DNA of 36,641 bases from an uncultured Pelagibacteraceae bacterium (GCA_902574685.1 CACGOO010000013.1:1-36641), one strand, 5' to 3'. Shown: positions 8,452-15,633, numbered from the stretch's first letter. Notes: generated by a model not told the origin, from the letters alone. Made by a program: numbers and translations.

Positions 8452-9167
8452 AAATTTTTCCTGCAATAGATATTAAAGATAAAAAGTGCGTTAGATTAAT
8501 CAAAGGCGATTTCGAAAATAAAACAGAATATGAAATGTCACCTGTGGATCAAGCTGAAAGATATAAAGAAAATGGATTTAAAAATTTACATATAGTTGAT
8601 CTGGATGGTGCATTAACTGGAGATCCAGTTAATATTGATATTATTCACGATATTGTTGGAAAATTTGATCTTAAGATTGAAATAGGAGGCGGTGTAAGAA
8701 ATTTTGAGACTATTCAAAAATATATTGATGTTGGTGTTGAAAAAGTAATTTTGGGAAGTGCTGCCATAAAAGATAGAAGATTTTTAGAAGAAGCTTGTAA
8801 AAAATTTTCAAATCAAATTGCATTAGGTTTAGATGCAAAAGATGGTCATCTAGCAATTTCAGGTTGGACTGAAGAGTCGGATAAATTAACAACTGAATAT
8901 CTAAAAAAAGTAAATAATTATGGAGTTAGTAGAATTATCTATACAGATATTAATAGAGATGGAACTAAGCAAAGTCCTAATTTTGAAGAAACTCAAAAGG
9001 TTGCTGAGATTTCAAACTGTCCAGTAGTTATATCTGGTGGTGTTTCGTCAATTAATGATATTAAAAGAGCTAAAAATTTAAATAATATTGAAGGTGTTAT
9101 AGTCGGAAAAGCTATATACGATGGAGATATAAAGTTAGATGAACTTGCAAAAGAAATAGATGCTTAA
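8448..9167 (+). CDS. hisA: ProFAR isomerase
   Basis: 239 residues, TIM barrel. It isomerises the aminoaldose ProFAR to the aminoketose PRFAR. FPAIDIK gives catalytic Asp8, and GLDAKDG gives the second catalytic Asp129; the phosphate loops are IGGGVR (79-84) and VISGGVSS near the C-terminus. The start overlaps the small lipoprotein stop by four bases, and hisF begins eight bases before its end. Confidence 0.96.
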   Translation: MKIFPAIDIKDKKCVRLIKGDFENKTEYEMSPVDQAERYKENGFKNLHIVDLDGALTGDPVNIDIIHDIVGKFDLKIEIGGGVRNFETIQKYIDVGVEKVILGSAAIKDRRFLEEACKKFSNQIALGLDAKDGHLAISGWTEESDKLTTEYLKKVNNYGVSRIIYTDINRDGTKQSPNFEETQKVAEISNCPVVISGGVSSINDIKRAKNLNNIEGVIVGKAIYDGDIKLDELAKEIDA

Positions 9168-9912
9168 AAATAGAATTATACCTTGTTTAGATGTTAAAAA
9201 TGGTCGTGTTGTAAAGGGTATTAACTTTGTTGATTTAAAAGACGCAGGAGATCCTGTAGAACAAGCAAAGATTTATAGTGATGGTGGTGCTGATGAAATT
9301 TGTTTTTTAGATATTACCGCTTCAAATGAAAATAGAGATACTATTTATGAAGTGGTAGAGAAAACTTCTAAAAAGTGTTTTGTTCCTTTAACAGTTGGCG
9401 GTGGTGTTAGAAGTATTGATGATATTAACAAATTACTTAATTGTGGGGCTGATAAAGTATCAATCAATACAGCAGCTGTTCAAAATTCAAAAGTTGTTGA
9501 AGATAGTTCTAGAAAATTTGGATCACAGTGCATTGTTGTTGCAATTGACGCGAAGAGAAAAGACGATGGATGGGAAATCTTTACTCATGGGGGCAGAAAT
9601 CCAACGGGCATAAATGCATTGGAATTTGCATCTAAAATGGAGAAATGTGGGGCGGGAGAGCTTCTTGTAACTTCCATGGATAAAGATGGAACTCAGTCAG
9701 GATATGATATTGAATTAATGCAAAAGATATCTTCTATCGTGAATATTCCAGTTATTGCGTCAGGTGGAGTTGGAACTTTAGATCATTTAGTAGATGGAAT
9801 AAAATCAGGTGCAAGTGCTGTTTTAGCAGCATCTATATTCCATTATGGCACTTATTCAGTAAATGAAGCTAAGCAATATTTGGCATCAAAAGATATACCT
9901 GTTAGGATTTAG
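9160..9912 (+). CDS. hisF: Imidazole glycerol phosphate synthase cyclase subunit
   Basis: 250 residues, TIM barrel paralogue of HisA. It uses ammonia from HisH to convert PRFAR to IGP and AICAR; AICAR feeds purine synthesis through PurH, encoded in this window. Catalytic Asp11 (IIPCLDV) and Asp130 (VVAIDAK) are present, with phosphate loops VGGGVRS and ASGGVGT. It overlaps hisA by eight bases. Confidence 0.97.
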   Translation: MLKNRIIPCLDVKNGRVVKGINFVDLKDAGDPVEQAKIYSDGGADEICFLDITASNENRDTIYEVVEKTSKKCFVPLTVGGGVRSIDDINKLLNCGADKVSINTAAVQNSKVVEDSSRKFGSQCIVVAIDAKRKDDGWEIFTHGGRNPTGINALEFASKMEKCGAGELLVTSMDKDGTQSGYDIELMQKISSIVNIPVIASGGVGTLDHLVDGIKSGASAVLAASIFHYGTYSVNEAKQYLASKDIPVRI

Positions 9913-9913
9913 T

Positions 9914-10186
9914 ATGTTAAAGATTTTAGAAGATCTTATTACCCTTGCAAGAGAAAGAAAGAGTAATCCAGTTGAAGGTTCATACACTAATAAGCTTTTA
10001 GAAGATAAATCTTTAGCGAAAGAAAAGGTTTTAGAAGAGATAAATGAACTAATAGAAGCTATAGAGCAAGACTCAAATAAAATCCACGAGGCAGCAGATG
10101 TTTTATATCACTTAATCATGTACCTCGAAAAAAGTGGTATAAAAATTGAAGAAGTAATGGAAGAACTAAAAAAAAGACAAAAATGA
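9914..10186 (+). CDS. hisE: Phosphoribosyl-ATP pyrophosphatase
   Basis: 90 residues from the ATG at 9914, one base after hisF ends. It hydrolyses PR-ATP to PR-AMP. All-alpha MazG-like fold with the metal-binding pattern EEINELIEA and EAADVLYHL, and SYTNKLL near the start as usual in HisE. An in-frame ATG at 9863 inside hisF would give 107 residues, but HisE conservation begins at 9914. HisI (PR-AMP cyclohydrolase) is not fused and is not in the window. Confidence 0.95.
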   Translation: MLKILEDLITLARERKSNPVEGSYTNKLLEDKSLAKEKVLEEINELIEAIEQDSNKIHEAADVLYHLIMYLEKSGIKIEEVMEELKKRQK

Positions 10187-10479
10187 TATCACCTTCTGAG
10201 ATTGAGGAAGTAAGAATTAAAGTCCAGAGTATTCCAGAAGCAGAGCTAGAGCCAAGAAGAAATATTTTTTATGAAGATTTAAAAAGAACTTGGGATTTGC
10301 ACCTTCATCATCTTCACGATGACCATGAAAGATTAATATTGACTGAAATGTTAGTTTGGATTGACATGCGCTTGGAAGGTATTCCTGAAAAAGGAGTTAG
10401 ATCTTGGATGTTTAGAGCAAAAAGAAGAGTTTTTTATGGAAATAAGGCTAGAAAAGGTGTGAAGTACGAAGATTTATGA
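10183..10479 (+). CDS. Conserved-looking hypothetical, his operon tail
   Basis: 98 residues, not recognised. No signal peptide or membrane segment. It is rich in charged and aromatic residues, with a histidine/acid cluster DLHLHHLHDDHERL around residues 38-51 and a basic C-terminus (RAKRRVFYGNKARKG). The start overlaps the hisE stop (ATGA), and the stop overlaps the next ATG in the same way, so it belongs to the his transcript. The His/Asp cluster could bind metal; that is only a guess. Confidence 0.78.
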   Translation: MISPSEIEEVRIKVQSIPEAELEPRRNIFYEDLKRTWDLHLHHLHDDHERLILTEMLVWIDMRLEGIPEKGVRSWMFRAKRRVFYGNKARKGVKYEDL

Positions 10480-10622
10480 TGCAAGCTTATATAAATTGGG
10501 AAAAAAGACAAATTCAGTGGTGGAAGAAAAAATTTGGACTTTCTGAGCATGGACTTGCGTGGATATCTTTCATTAAGGGAATTTTAGTAGGATTATTAGT
10601 TTATCACTTTTTTATCAGCTAA
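10476..10622 (+). CDS. 48-residue single-pass membrane microprotein
   Basis: 48 residues, starting MMQAYINWEK and ending in a hydrophobic stretch WISFIKGILVGLLVYHFFIS. The N-terminal half is basic and tryptophan rich (four Trp in all, WW at 15-16), and the C-terminal ~20 residues form one membrane segment, a tail-anchored-like layout. The ATG overlaps the preceding stop (ATGA). No family recognised. The coupling to the upstream gene and the clean amphipathic/hydrophobic split argue that it is real. Confidence 0.65.
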   Translation: MMQAYINWEKRQIQWWKKKFGLSEHGLAWISFIKGILVGLLVYHFFIS

Positions 10623-10654
10623 ATTGTACTTAGGTAAATATAGCCAAGTTATGA

Positions 10655-10682
10655 TTTTCAGTAAAAAAAAAATGTCTATAAT
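10655..10682 (+). promoter_or_regulatory. Candidate promoter of the cytosine methyltransferase
   Basis: TTTTCA at 10655-10660 and a perfect TATAAT at 10677-10682, 16 bases apart. The methyltransferase ATG is at 10694, so a start about seven bases after the -10 would give a leader of only some 4-6 bases. No Shine-Dalgarno sequence is visible. Consensus match only. Confidence 0.42.
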
Positions 10683-10693
10683 AATTATAAGTA

Positions 10694-11923
10694 ATGAAAA
10701 ATACATTTATTGATTTATTTGCTGGTTGTGGAGGATTATCTCTTGGATTAGAACAAGCAGGCTTTTATCCAGTTTATGTAAATGAACTTAATAATGATGC
10801 TTTAAATACCTATTTAATAAATAGATCTGAATATAAACACTTACATTTAAAAGAATTTCATTCAAATGATATTAAAGAACTTAGTGGTAGTAAAAAAAAA
10901 TTAGAAGAACTCTCAAAAAATTTAAAATCCAAATTTAATATAAAAAAAGGTGATTTATCATTGGTTGTTGGTGGCCCACCATGCCAAGGTTATTCAGGTA
11001 TAGGTCACAGAAGAAGTTATAAAGTTGATAAAGAAAGAATACCTTCAAATTATTTATATAAAGAAATGTATAAAGTGATTGAACACTTTAATCCAAAAGC
11101 ATTTATCTTTGAAAATGTAAGAGGTTTACTCAGCGCTAGATGGACAAAAAATGGAGTAAAAGGAGAAATTTTTAATGATGTTTTAAAACAATTTTCTAAA
11201 TTAAATAATTACAATTATGATTATTCTCTAGTTCAAAGTAAAGACTATGGTGTTCCTCAAAATAGGCCAAGAGTTTTAGTTATAGGAATTAGAAAAGATA
11301 TTAAGTCTAAAATTAACAAAGAAGAATTGTTTCCAAAAAAAGATATAAGTTATCCTCATTTAGAGGAACTATTTAGTGACTTAATAGATAAAAATTATAA
11401 CAAAGATTTTGTAACTAATTCTTACTTGTCAGATCCTAAAACAAAAATTCAAAAAATTTTAAGAACTAGAAAAAATAAAAATTCTTTCTTAAGCAAAGGA
11501 GACAAACTAACAGATCAAGAATACAGCAATCACTCACCAAATATAGTTAAAAAATTTAAGTCAATGTTAGAAAATAATGGAGTAATAAAAGATAAGTTTA
11601 AGACTAAAAAATTTGCTCAAAGACTTTTAAATAAAAGATGGAATGGTAAAGGTCCTAATATAACAGCAACATCTTTACCTGATGATTATGTTCATTATTC
11701 ACAGCCAAGAAGTTTAACAGTTAGAGAATGGGCAAGACTTCAAATGTTTCCAGACTGGTATCAATTTAAAGGTAAAAGAACCACAGGCGGTTTAAGAAGA
11801 GCAGGCAATCCACAAAAAGGTATTTTTGATAGAGAGGTTCCTAAATATACTCAAATAGGAAATGCAGTTCCTGTTGAATTAGCAAAAAGAATTGGACTTA
11901 ATTTAAGTAAAATTTTAAAATAA
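10694..11923 (+). CDS. DNA (cytosine-5) methyltransferase
   Basis: 409 residues with the ordered m5C motifs: I FIDLFAGCGGLSLG (5-18); IV GGPPCQGYSG (93-102) with catalytic Cys97; VI FENV (139-142); VIII QNRPRVLVIG (189-198); IX RSLTVREWARLQ (339-350); X QIGNAVP (387-393). The segment between VIII and IX (about 200-335) is the target-recognition region; I cannot predict the site. The protein begins directly at motif I, so the chosen ATG is right. It converges with a probable restriction endonuclease, overlapping by nine bases, which makes a type II restriction-modification pair likely. Codon use and AT content match the surroundings. Confidence 0.95.
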   Translation: MKNTFIDLFAGCGGLSLGLEQAGFYPVYVNELNNDALNTYLINRSEYKHLHLKEFHSNDIKELSGSKKKLEELSKNLKSKFNIKKGDLSLVVGGPPCQGYSGIGHRRSYKVDKERIPSNYLYKEMYKVIEHFNPKAFIFENVRGLLSARWTKNGVKGEIFNDVLKQFSKLNNYNYDYSLVQSKDYGVPQNRPRVLVIGIRKDIKSKINKEELFPKKDISYPHLEELFSDLIDKNYNKDFVTNSYLSDPKTKIQKILRTRKNKNSFLSKGDKLTDQEYSNHSPNIVKKFKSMLENNGVIKDKFKTKKFAQRLLNKRWNGKGPNITATSLPDDYVHYSQPRSLTVREWARLQMFPDWYQFKGKRTTGGLRRAGNPQKGIFDREVPKYTQIGNAVPVELAKRIGLNLSKILK

Positions 11924-12862
11924 TTTAAAGTAACTTAAGTCTGAATTTAATAGTTTGATATTTTTTTTAATATTTTCTCTAATTCCACCTTTATCAAAAG
12001 CATTTCTAAAATTATTATTAACACATTCATCTAATGAATAAGCTATACCGTTTTTACTTTTGAGACCCCAGTAATTTCCCCCTGTTAAATTTCTTACTCT
12101 TTGAACAGCAACACTGCTATTATCTAACTTTTCAATATTATTAATTTTTTGAGTTGGCACAGTTAAAAATGCATATGAAAATTTTTTGTAATCACTGGTG
12201 ACTCTACTGTTTTTACCAACACTCACATTCTTTGCTGACCCTAACTCATAAATTAAATTATATAAAAAAGGTATTTGAGCATTATCATTCCAGTTAGTTT
12301 TACACTGCAAAATACAAACTTCAAATTTGTTATAGTCTTCAAGAACAAATTCATTAAACTTTTCAATTGCTTCGTTATTAAATCCACAAATTGTATTTAT
12401 AAAATTTTGATTTTCTGGAAATACAAATCCTAATAAATCAGTTTCAGATGTATTTTCAAAGTTATTATATTTAATCGTAATTGAATTTCTAATTGCTTCA
12501 GGAAAAATTGGCTTACTAAATTTAAAGACAATGCCCCTAGTATTTGCCAATAAGAGATTTAAATACCACGTGCACAAACACTCCCATGCAGCACCTCCTC
12601 CACTCAAATCACCTTGCCCTCTTTTTTTTGATGATGTGCTCATGAAAATATCTCTTAAATTTTGACCCAATAGAAGAATTTTATCCTCACTTACTGCATT
12701 AACATCTTTACCTAAAATTTGAAGAATATCTTCTTTCCAGTAAGAGAAAGCATTTTGGAATGTTTTTACAGAAAAAATTTTTGAGATAGACAGTTCTCTT
12801 AATTTCTCAATTAAAACTAATTTTTTTTCTTTTTCTAAATTTTTTTTTATTTTTTTTTTCAC
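11915..12862 (-). CDS. Probable type II restriction endonuclease
   Basis: 315 residues. A PD-(D/E)XK-like arrangement is visible: Glu94 in a GGGAAWECL helix, Asp142 in ETDLLGF, and Gln186-x-Lys188 in CILQCKTNWND; Q-x-K replaces E-x-K in several restriction enzymes. LSGGGAAWECLCTWYLN and CKTNWNDNAQIPFLYN resemble sequences of orphan type II restriction enzymes. The N-terminal ~30 residues are basic, and the first codons are a long lysine run. The convergent neighbour is a cytosine methyltransferase, the expected partner. The recognition family is not identified. Confidence 0.72.
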   Translation of the reverse strand: MKKKIKKNLEKEKKLVLIEKLRELSISKIFSVKTFQNAFSYWKEDILQILGKDVNAVSEDKILLLGQNLRDIFMSTSSKKRGQGDLSGGGAAWECLCTWYLNLLLANTRGIVFKFSKPIFPEAIRNSITIKYNNFENTSETDLLGFVFPENQNFINTICGFNNEAIEKFNEFVLEDYNKFEVCILQCKTNWNDNAQIPFLYNLIYELGSAKNVSVGKNSRVTSDYKKFSYAFLTVPTQKINNIEKLDNSSVAVQRVRNLTGGNYWGLKSKNGIAYSLDECVNNNFRNAFDKGGIRENIKKNIKLLNSDLSYFKLF

Positions 12863-12873
12863 AATTTCTGAAA

Positions 12874-13212
12874 TTAAATATCTTCATTATGCCAGGTAAA
12901 TAAATCAGCTTCAAAAGGTATATTTCTAAATTTTAATAATGCTTTATATTTTTTAAGTCTGTCCTCTTTTTTAGCACTTTTTAAATATGTGAGGATTTGA
13001 TCATAGGTCAGTCCTTTCAATCTATCTTTTTTCACATCTACATATTCCTCATATTCCATACCTGCTATTGCATAGCCTTTATTAGGATCTATGTGTTCCG
13101 CATAACTGATGGTATCCTCAGTTTCTTTTAAGATATCGTACCAGTGAGCAACCTGATTTTTATTATCAAAAAGATAATCTCTTCTGTAATCAAACAGATT
13201 TAACTGCTGCAT
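12874..13212 (-). CDS. Small hypothetical upstream of the restriction endonuclease
   Basis: 112 residues, not recognised. Soluble, rich in Tyr, Asp and Lys, with no signal peptide. It starts MQQLNLFDYRRDYLF and has a central GLTYDQILTYLKSAKKEDRLKKY helix-like stretch. Its stop lies 11 bases before the endonuclease start on the same strand, so the two are probably one transcript. It lacks an obvious helix-turn-helix, so a classical restriction controller (C protein) is not supported; a structural partner or immunity-like role is open. Confidence 0.7.
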   Translation of the reverse strand: MQQLNLFDYRRDYLFDNKNQVAHWYDILKETEDTISYAEHIDPNKGYAIAGMEYEEYVDVKKDRLKGLTYDQILTYLKSAKKEDRLKKYKALLKFRNIPFEADLFTWHNEDI

Positions 13213-13358
13213 ATTTTTGAAGTATTTAGATTTAGAAAAATGATTAACAATTAATAATATAATTTTTAATTATGTCTTAAGTATGATAAGATTAATCAGT
13301 CCTGATTTAGAAATTACTCTACTTGCTTGGACTTTAAATACAACGCTAAAGGAGAAAT

Positions 13359-13499
13359 ATGGCCATAATCACTCTTAAACCTTTAAGTAAAAAAGATCCA
13401 ATTTTTAAAGGTAATTTTATGACTTTCTCCAAATCAAAAAATAGGAGAAAAAATGGACGAAAAAGAGAAGCAACTAAAACCAAACAAAAAAAAGGTTAA
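13359..13499 (+). CDS. Small basic hypothetical peptide
   Basis: 46 residues, starting MAIITLKPLSKKDPIFKG and ending in a strongly basic tail (RRKNGRKREATK then KQKKG). A good Shine-Dalgarno sequence, AAAGGAG at 13348-13354, sits four bases before the ATG, which is unusual in this AT-rich DNA and supports translation. The last 47 bases overlap the next small gene in another frame. Function unknown; the basic tail suggests nucleic acid binding. Confidence 0.45.
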   Translation: MAIITLKPLSKKDPIFKGNFMTFSKSKNRRKNGRKREATKTKQKKG

Positions 13500-13632
13500 A
13501 TGGTTTAACGGTAAAAAAAAACTTTTATTCCTAGAAAGTATAGGAAATCATAGGACACCAAGAGATGTTAAGCTTAAAAACCTTATAAAAGTTTTAGAAA
13601 AAAATGGTTTTGTAATAAAAAATAAAAAATAA
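13453..13632 (+). CDS. Small lysine-rich hypothetical protein
   Basis: 59 residues. AGGAG at 13443-13447, five bases upstream, is a good ribosome site. The N-terminal third is highly charged (MDEKEKQLKPNKKKVKW); the rest, FLESIGNHRTPRDVKLKNL then VLEKNGFVIKN, reads like a small two-helix domain with a short turn. No family recognised. It overlaps the preceding small gene, as genes in phage and mobile elements often do. Confidence 0.5.
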   Translation: MDEKEKQLKPNKKKVKWFNGKKKLLFLESIGNHRTPRDVKLKNLIKVLEKNGFVIKNKK

Positions 13633-13656
13633 AAAATTTCTATTGAATTTTTTAAT

Positions 13657-13750
13657 TTAGCCCATACATTTATAATTGATAAAGATTTAATTCTTATCTA
13701 ATGATGGGCTAAGCATAAACTTTAGCTTTCTCAGAGTTTATACTTAGCCC
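13657..13750 (+). repeat. Three-armed inverted repeat with two mutually exclusive hairpins
   Basis: Arm A, TTAGCCCAT (13657-13665), is a perfect 9-base reverse complement of ATGGGCTAA (13704-13712). The same middle arm, extended as GGGCTAAGCATAAACT (13706-13721), pairs with AGTTTATACTTAGCCC (13735-13750) at 15 of 16 positions around a 13-base loop. The middle arm can pair with only one partner at a time. No T-run follows the second hairpin, so it is not a classical terminator. Confidence 0.7.
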
Positions 13751-13857
13751 TTCATTGAACTTTATCGAAGACCTACTCCGTAGCAGTTGCTAATGTGAGA
13801 TTCGGAATGAAAAGTTCTAATAATTAGCTCTTTATCCTTTGAAATAAACCAATTTAA

Positions 13858-13927
13858 GAACCTTAGGTTTTTATTGGCATGAGAAAGCAGTTGTATGGTT
13901 TTTTCTACCCTTTTAAATCTAAGGTTC
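13858..13927 (+). repeat. Inverted repeat upstream of the cassette
   Basis: GAACCTTAG (13858-13866) and CTAAGGTTC (13919-13927) are perfect 9-base complements enclosing 52 bases, with an inner AGAAA/TTTCT pair (13882-13886 and 13902-13906). The right arm ends three bases before the Shine-Dalgarno AAGGAT (13931-13936) of the next gene, so folding could affect its translation. It could alternatively be an operator for the ribbon-helix-helix-like protein encoded next. Confidence 0.5.
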
Positions 13928-13938
13928 AGAAAGGATAG
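13879..13938 (+). CDS. Possible 19-residue aromatic-rich leader peptide
   Basis: ATG at 13879 opens MRKQLYGFFYPFKSKVQKG and stops three bases before the next ATG. Five of 19 residues are aromatic, clustered in YGFFYPF. The frame lies inside the loop and right arm of the 13858-13927 inverted repeat, an attenuator-like arrangement. No good ribosome site precedes it, and such a short frame can arise by chance, so this is tentative. Confidence 0.18.
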   Translation: MRKQLYGFFYPFKSKVQKG

Positions 13939-13941
13939 AAA

Positions 13942-14157
13942 ATGGCAGACCCATTAAAATATAAATCAATATCAATTCATATTGATTGTTACAAAAAAAT
14001 AGATGAATTAACAAAAACTCTTGTACCAGGAGTAACAATCTCGAGAGCACAAGTGGTTAGAATGTTAGTTAATCTTGCAAATAATAAATATAAACAAGAA
14101 GTAATAGAAGAACTTAATCCTTTTACAGCAGCCGACCAAAAGTGGGAGGTTAACTAA
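13942..14157 (+). CDS. Ribbon-helix-helix-like small protein, cassette gene 1
   Basis: 71 residues. YKSISIHIDCYKKIDELTK (7-25) fits a short beta strand and first helix, and ISRAQVVRMLVNLANNKY (33-50) the second helix, the pattern of Arc/CopG/MetJ-type DNA-binding proteins, although the insertion between helices is longer than usual. It is preceded by AAGGAT at 13931-13936. Its stop shares a base with the next start (TAATG). A likely role is repression of its own cassette through the upstream inverted repeats; that is inference. Confidence 0.62.
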   Translation: MADPLKYKSISIHIDCYKKIDELTKTLVPGVTISRAQVVRMLVNLANNKYKQEVIEELNPFTAADQKWEVN

Positions 14158-14315
14158 TGGACAAAATACATGAGATTAGAGTTGAAGAAGTAAGAGATAT
14201 CGAGGAAGGTAGACATTACTATAGAGTTTATATGGAGATAAATGAAACAATTAAGATTATAGGAGAGTCAGATACAAAACCTCAATTAATCAGATACATA
14301 TCGGAGGTATATTAA
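14157..14315 (+). CDS. Small hypothetical protein, cassette gene 2
   Basis: 52 residues: MDKIHEIRVEEVRDIEEG followed by a strand-rich YYRVYMEINETIKIIGE and a C-terminal helix. Acidic and soluble, no family recognised. TAATG junctions on both sides (14155-14159 and 14313-14317) and GGAGG-like context before the next gene (TCGGAGG, 14301-14307) place it inside the operon. Acidic small proteins next to a nuclease can be inhibitors or adaptors; nothing proves that here. Confidence 0.6.
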   Translation: MDKIHEIRVEEVRDIEEGRHYYRVYMEINETIKIIGESDTKPQLIRYISEVY

Positions 14316-15025
14316 TGACTATAGAATATTCATTTTCACCTTCTGAACTTGATTATAAAGCCAAGAAATGCTCAAGATGTTTTTATATTCACAAGCACAA
14401 CAAAATTAATCCTGGTGATAGACCGCCACCAGTTTTTTCAAGTTTTGATGCGGTTCAAAAACCTTATTTTAAAAAAACAAATACAAAGTCTTGGTGCGAC
14501 GACCTTCCAGATGGCGAAATTATGGATAGTGATGAACTACCTGGCAAAATAGTATCTGATGGTTTAGTTGATGATAAACAACGTAAATTTATCTTAGCTG
14601 GTAATCCTGATATTGTTATAAAATTTAAAGATAAAACTTTCGGAATAGTTGATTTTAAGACAACGGTAATTTCTTTAGATAAAGCTGAAAATTATAGGTT
14701 TCAACTGGAGGCTTATGCGCAAATATTTTCAAGCCCTGGATCAACCAAAAAAGCCAAAACACCAAAACTAAGTCCTATAACCCACATGGGTATTTTGCAA
14801 TTTTATCCAGAAGAAATCACAAGCCATACTGATCATGATTGTGATTTAAAAATGAAAACATCTTACTCCGCACTTAATAGAGATGAGAGTGGTTTTTATA
14901 ATTATATAACTAAGTTAATAGATTTATTGGAGCAACCTACTATTCCAAGCTTTAACAAAGATTGTAATTTTTGCAATTTTACAAAAAAACAAATTGATTT
15001 GGGAGCACATCAAAATGAAAAATAA
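14315..15025 (+). CDS. PD-(D/E)XK nuclease, Cas4/RecB-like with four cysteines
   Basis: 236 residues. The nuclease core shows Pro98-Asp99 (GNPDIVIKF), Asp113-Phe-Lys115 (GIVDFKTT) and the RecB-family QxxxY motif Gln130...Tyr134 (FQLEAYAQ). Two CxxC pairs flank the core: Cys19/Cys22 (KKCSRC) and Cys217/Cys220 (DCNFC), placed as in the iron-sulfur Cas4/AddB-like nucleases, though those typically have one N-terminal and three C-terminal cysteines. The N-terminal SPSELDYKAKKCSRCFYIHKH resembles the 'sxSxlxxyxxCPRxfyl' entry of this superfamily. No CRISPR array or cas gene is nearby. It is the only cassette member whose activity can be predicted: DNA end-processing or cleavage. Confidence 0.82.
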   Translation: MTIEYSFSPSELDYKAKKCSRCFYIHKHNKINPGDRPPPVFSSFDAVQKPYFKKTNTKSWCDDLPDGEIMDSDELPGKIVSDGLVDDKQRKFILAGNPDIVIKFKDKTFGIVDFKTTVISLDKAENYRFQLEAYAQIFSSPGSTKKAKTPKLSPITHMGILQFYPEEITSHTDHDCDLKMKTSYSALNRDESGFYNYITKLIDLLEQPTIPSFNKDCNFCNFTKKQIDLGAHQNEK

Positions 15026-15290
15026 ATTAGATGAAATAATCAAAGAAAGATTAGAAAATAGACTCGAGTGGAGAAATTATCTTGGATGGTCTTTGACTCA
15101 TAGAGATTTATATAGAAGTGCTAAAAAAGAATTTTATAAAGATAAACCTGTTTTGGATCTTATTTTAAAATTATATTTTCTTCCTTATAACACTATAAAG
15201 TATTTTAGTTATATTTGTGATCGTCATAAATTTGAAATGATTGAAACTGAAATAAAAATGTTACAAGAGAATAAAGATGAAAAAAAATAA
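15015..15290 (+). CDS. Hypothetical protein, cassette gene 4
   Basis: 91 residues from the ATG at 15015 (an upstream in-frame codon at 14994 is less likely because the frame runs within the nuclease gene). Mostly helical and basic: MKNKLDEIIKERLENRLEWRN, then LILKLYFLPYNTIKYFSY in the middle, a moderately hydrophobic stretch that is weak for a membrane helix, and a charged end. No family recognised. It overlaps the nuclease by 11 bases and gene 5 by 14 bases. Confidence 0.6.
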   Translation: MKNKLDEIIKERLENRLEWRNYLGWSLTHRDLYRSAKKEFYKDKPVLDLILKLYFLPYNTIKYFSYICDRHKFEMIETEIKMLQENKDEKK

Positions 15291-15633
15291 TAAAGATTTT
15301 AATAGAAACCCCAACGGATCTAACCAGTGGGTCCTCAGAAGTAATGAAGAAATCCAGAAAATAATTGATAGACATCCAACATGGACTAAAAAGGATTTTC
15401 GTGGTGAAGGTAAATTAAATCCCAAAAAAGAAAATGCTTTATTAACCAGAAAAGAAACTGAAAGACCTGGATTAAAGTTTGGTCATTATGGAAAAAGGAA
15501 AGTAGCAATTAATGAAATTTATAAGCATTCAACTGAGGAAAGTATTAAAGAATTTGAGAATAAACAAATAGATGAGGATACTTTTAGAAATAGAGCAAGA
15601 ACTAAAAAACAAAGAGATTTGAATATTATTTAA
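15277..15633 (+). CDS. Hypothetical basic protein, cassette gene 5
   Basis: 118 residues, strongly basic. MKKNNKDFNRNPNGSNQWVL, then EEIQKIIDRHPTWTKKDFRGEGKLN, suggest a small DNA-handling or DNA-binding protein, but I recognise no family. It ends RTKKQRDLNII and shares a base with the next gene (TAATG). No cysteines or transmembrane segments. Confidence 0.6.
   Translation: MKKNNKDFNRNPNGSNQWVLRSNEEIQKIIDRHPTWTKKDFRGEGKLNPKKENALLTRKETERPGLKFGHYGKRKVAINEIYKHSTEESIKEFENKQIDEDTFRNRARTKKQRDLNII

Larger units (their letters stand above)
13633..13941 (+). other. 309-base gene-poor leader with long inverted repeats
   Basis: No protein gene longer than 20 residues is seen here. The stretch is filled with inverted repeats listed separately (13657-13750 and 13858-13927). 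It lies between two tiny genes and a six-gene cassette on the same strand. It does not fold into a tRNA, and I see no match to known regulatory RNAs. It may be a structured 5' leader, a small RNA or an operator region. Confidence 0.5.

Noticed and set aside
9863..9913. Longer N-terminus for HisE
   Set aside because: These codons lie inside hisF and HisE similarity starts at the ATG at 9914.
13283..13378. 31-codon frame starting MIRLISPDLE before the small basic peptide gene
   Set aside because: No ribosome site, overlaps the better-supported small gene at 13359, and the length is within chance.
13633..13941. A tRNA, tmRNA or known riboswitch in the gene-poor leader
   Set aside because: No cloverleaf, no tag peptide frame and no known aptamer core could be recognised.
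14315..15025. CRISPR-associated Cas4
   Set aside because: No CRISPR repeats, cas1 or cas2 anywhere in the window; the similarity is to the wider superfamily only.
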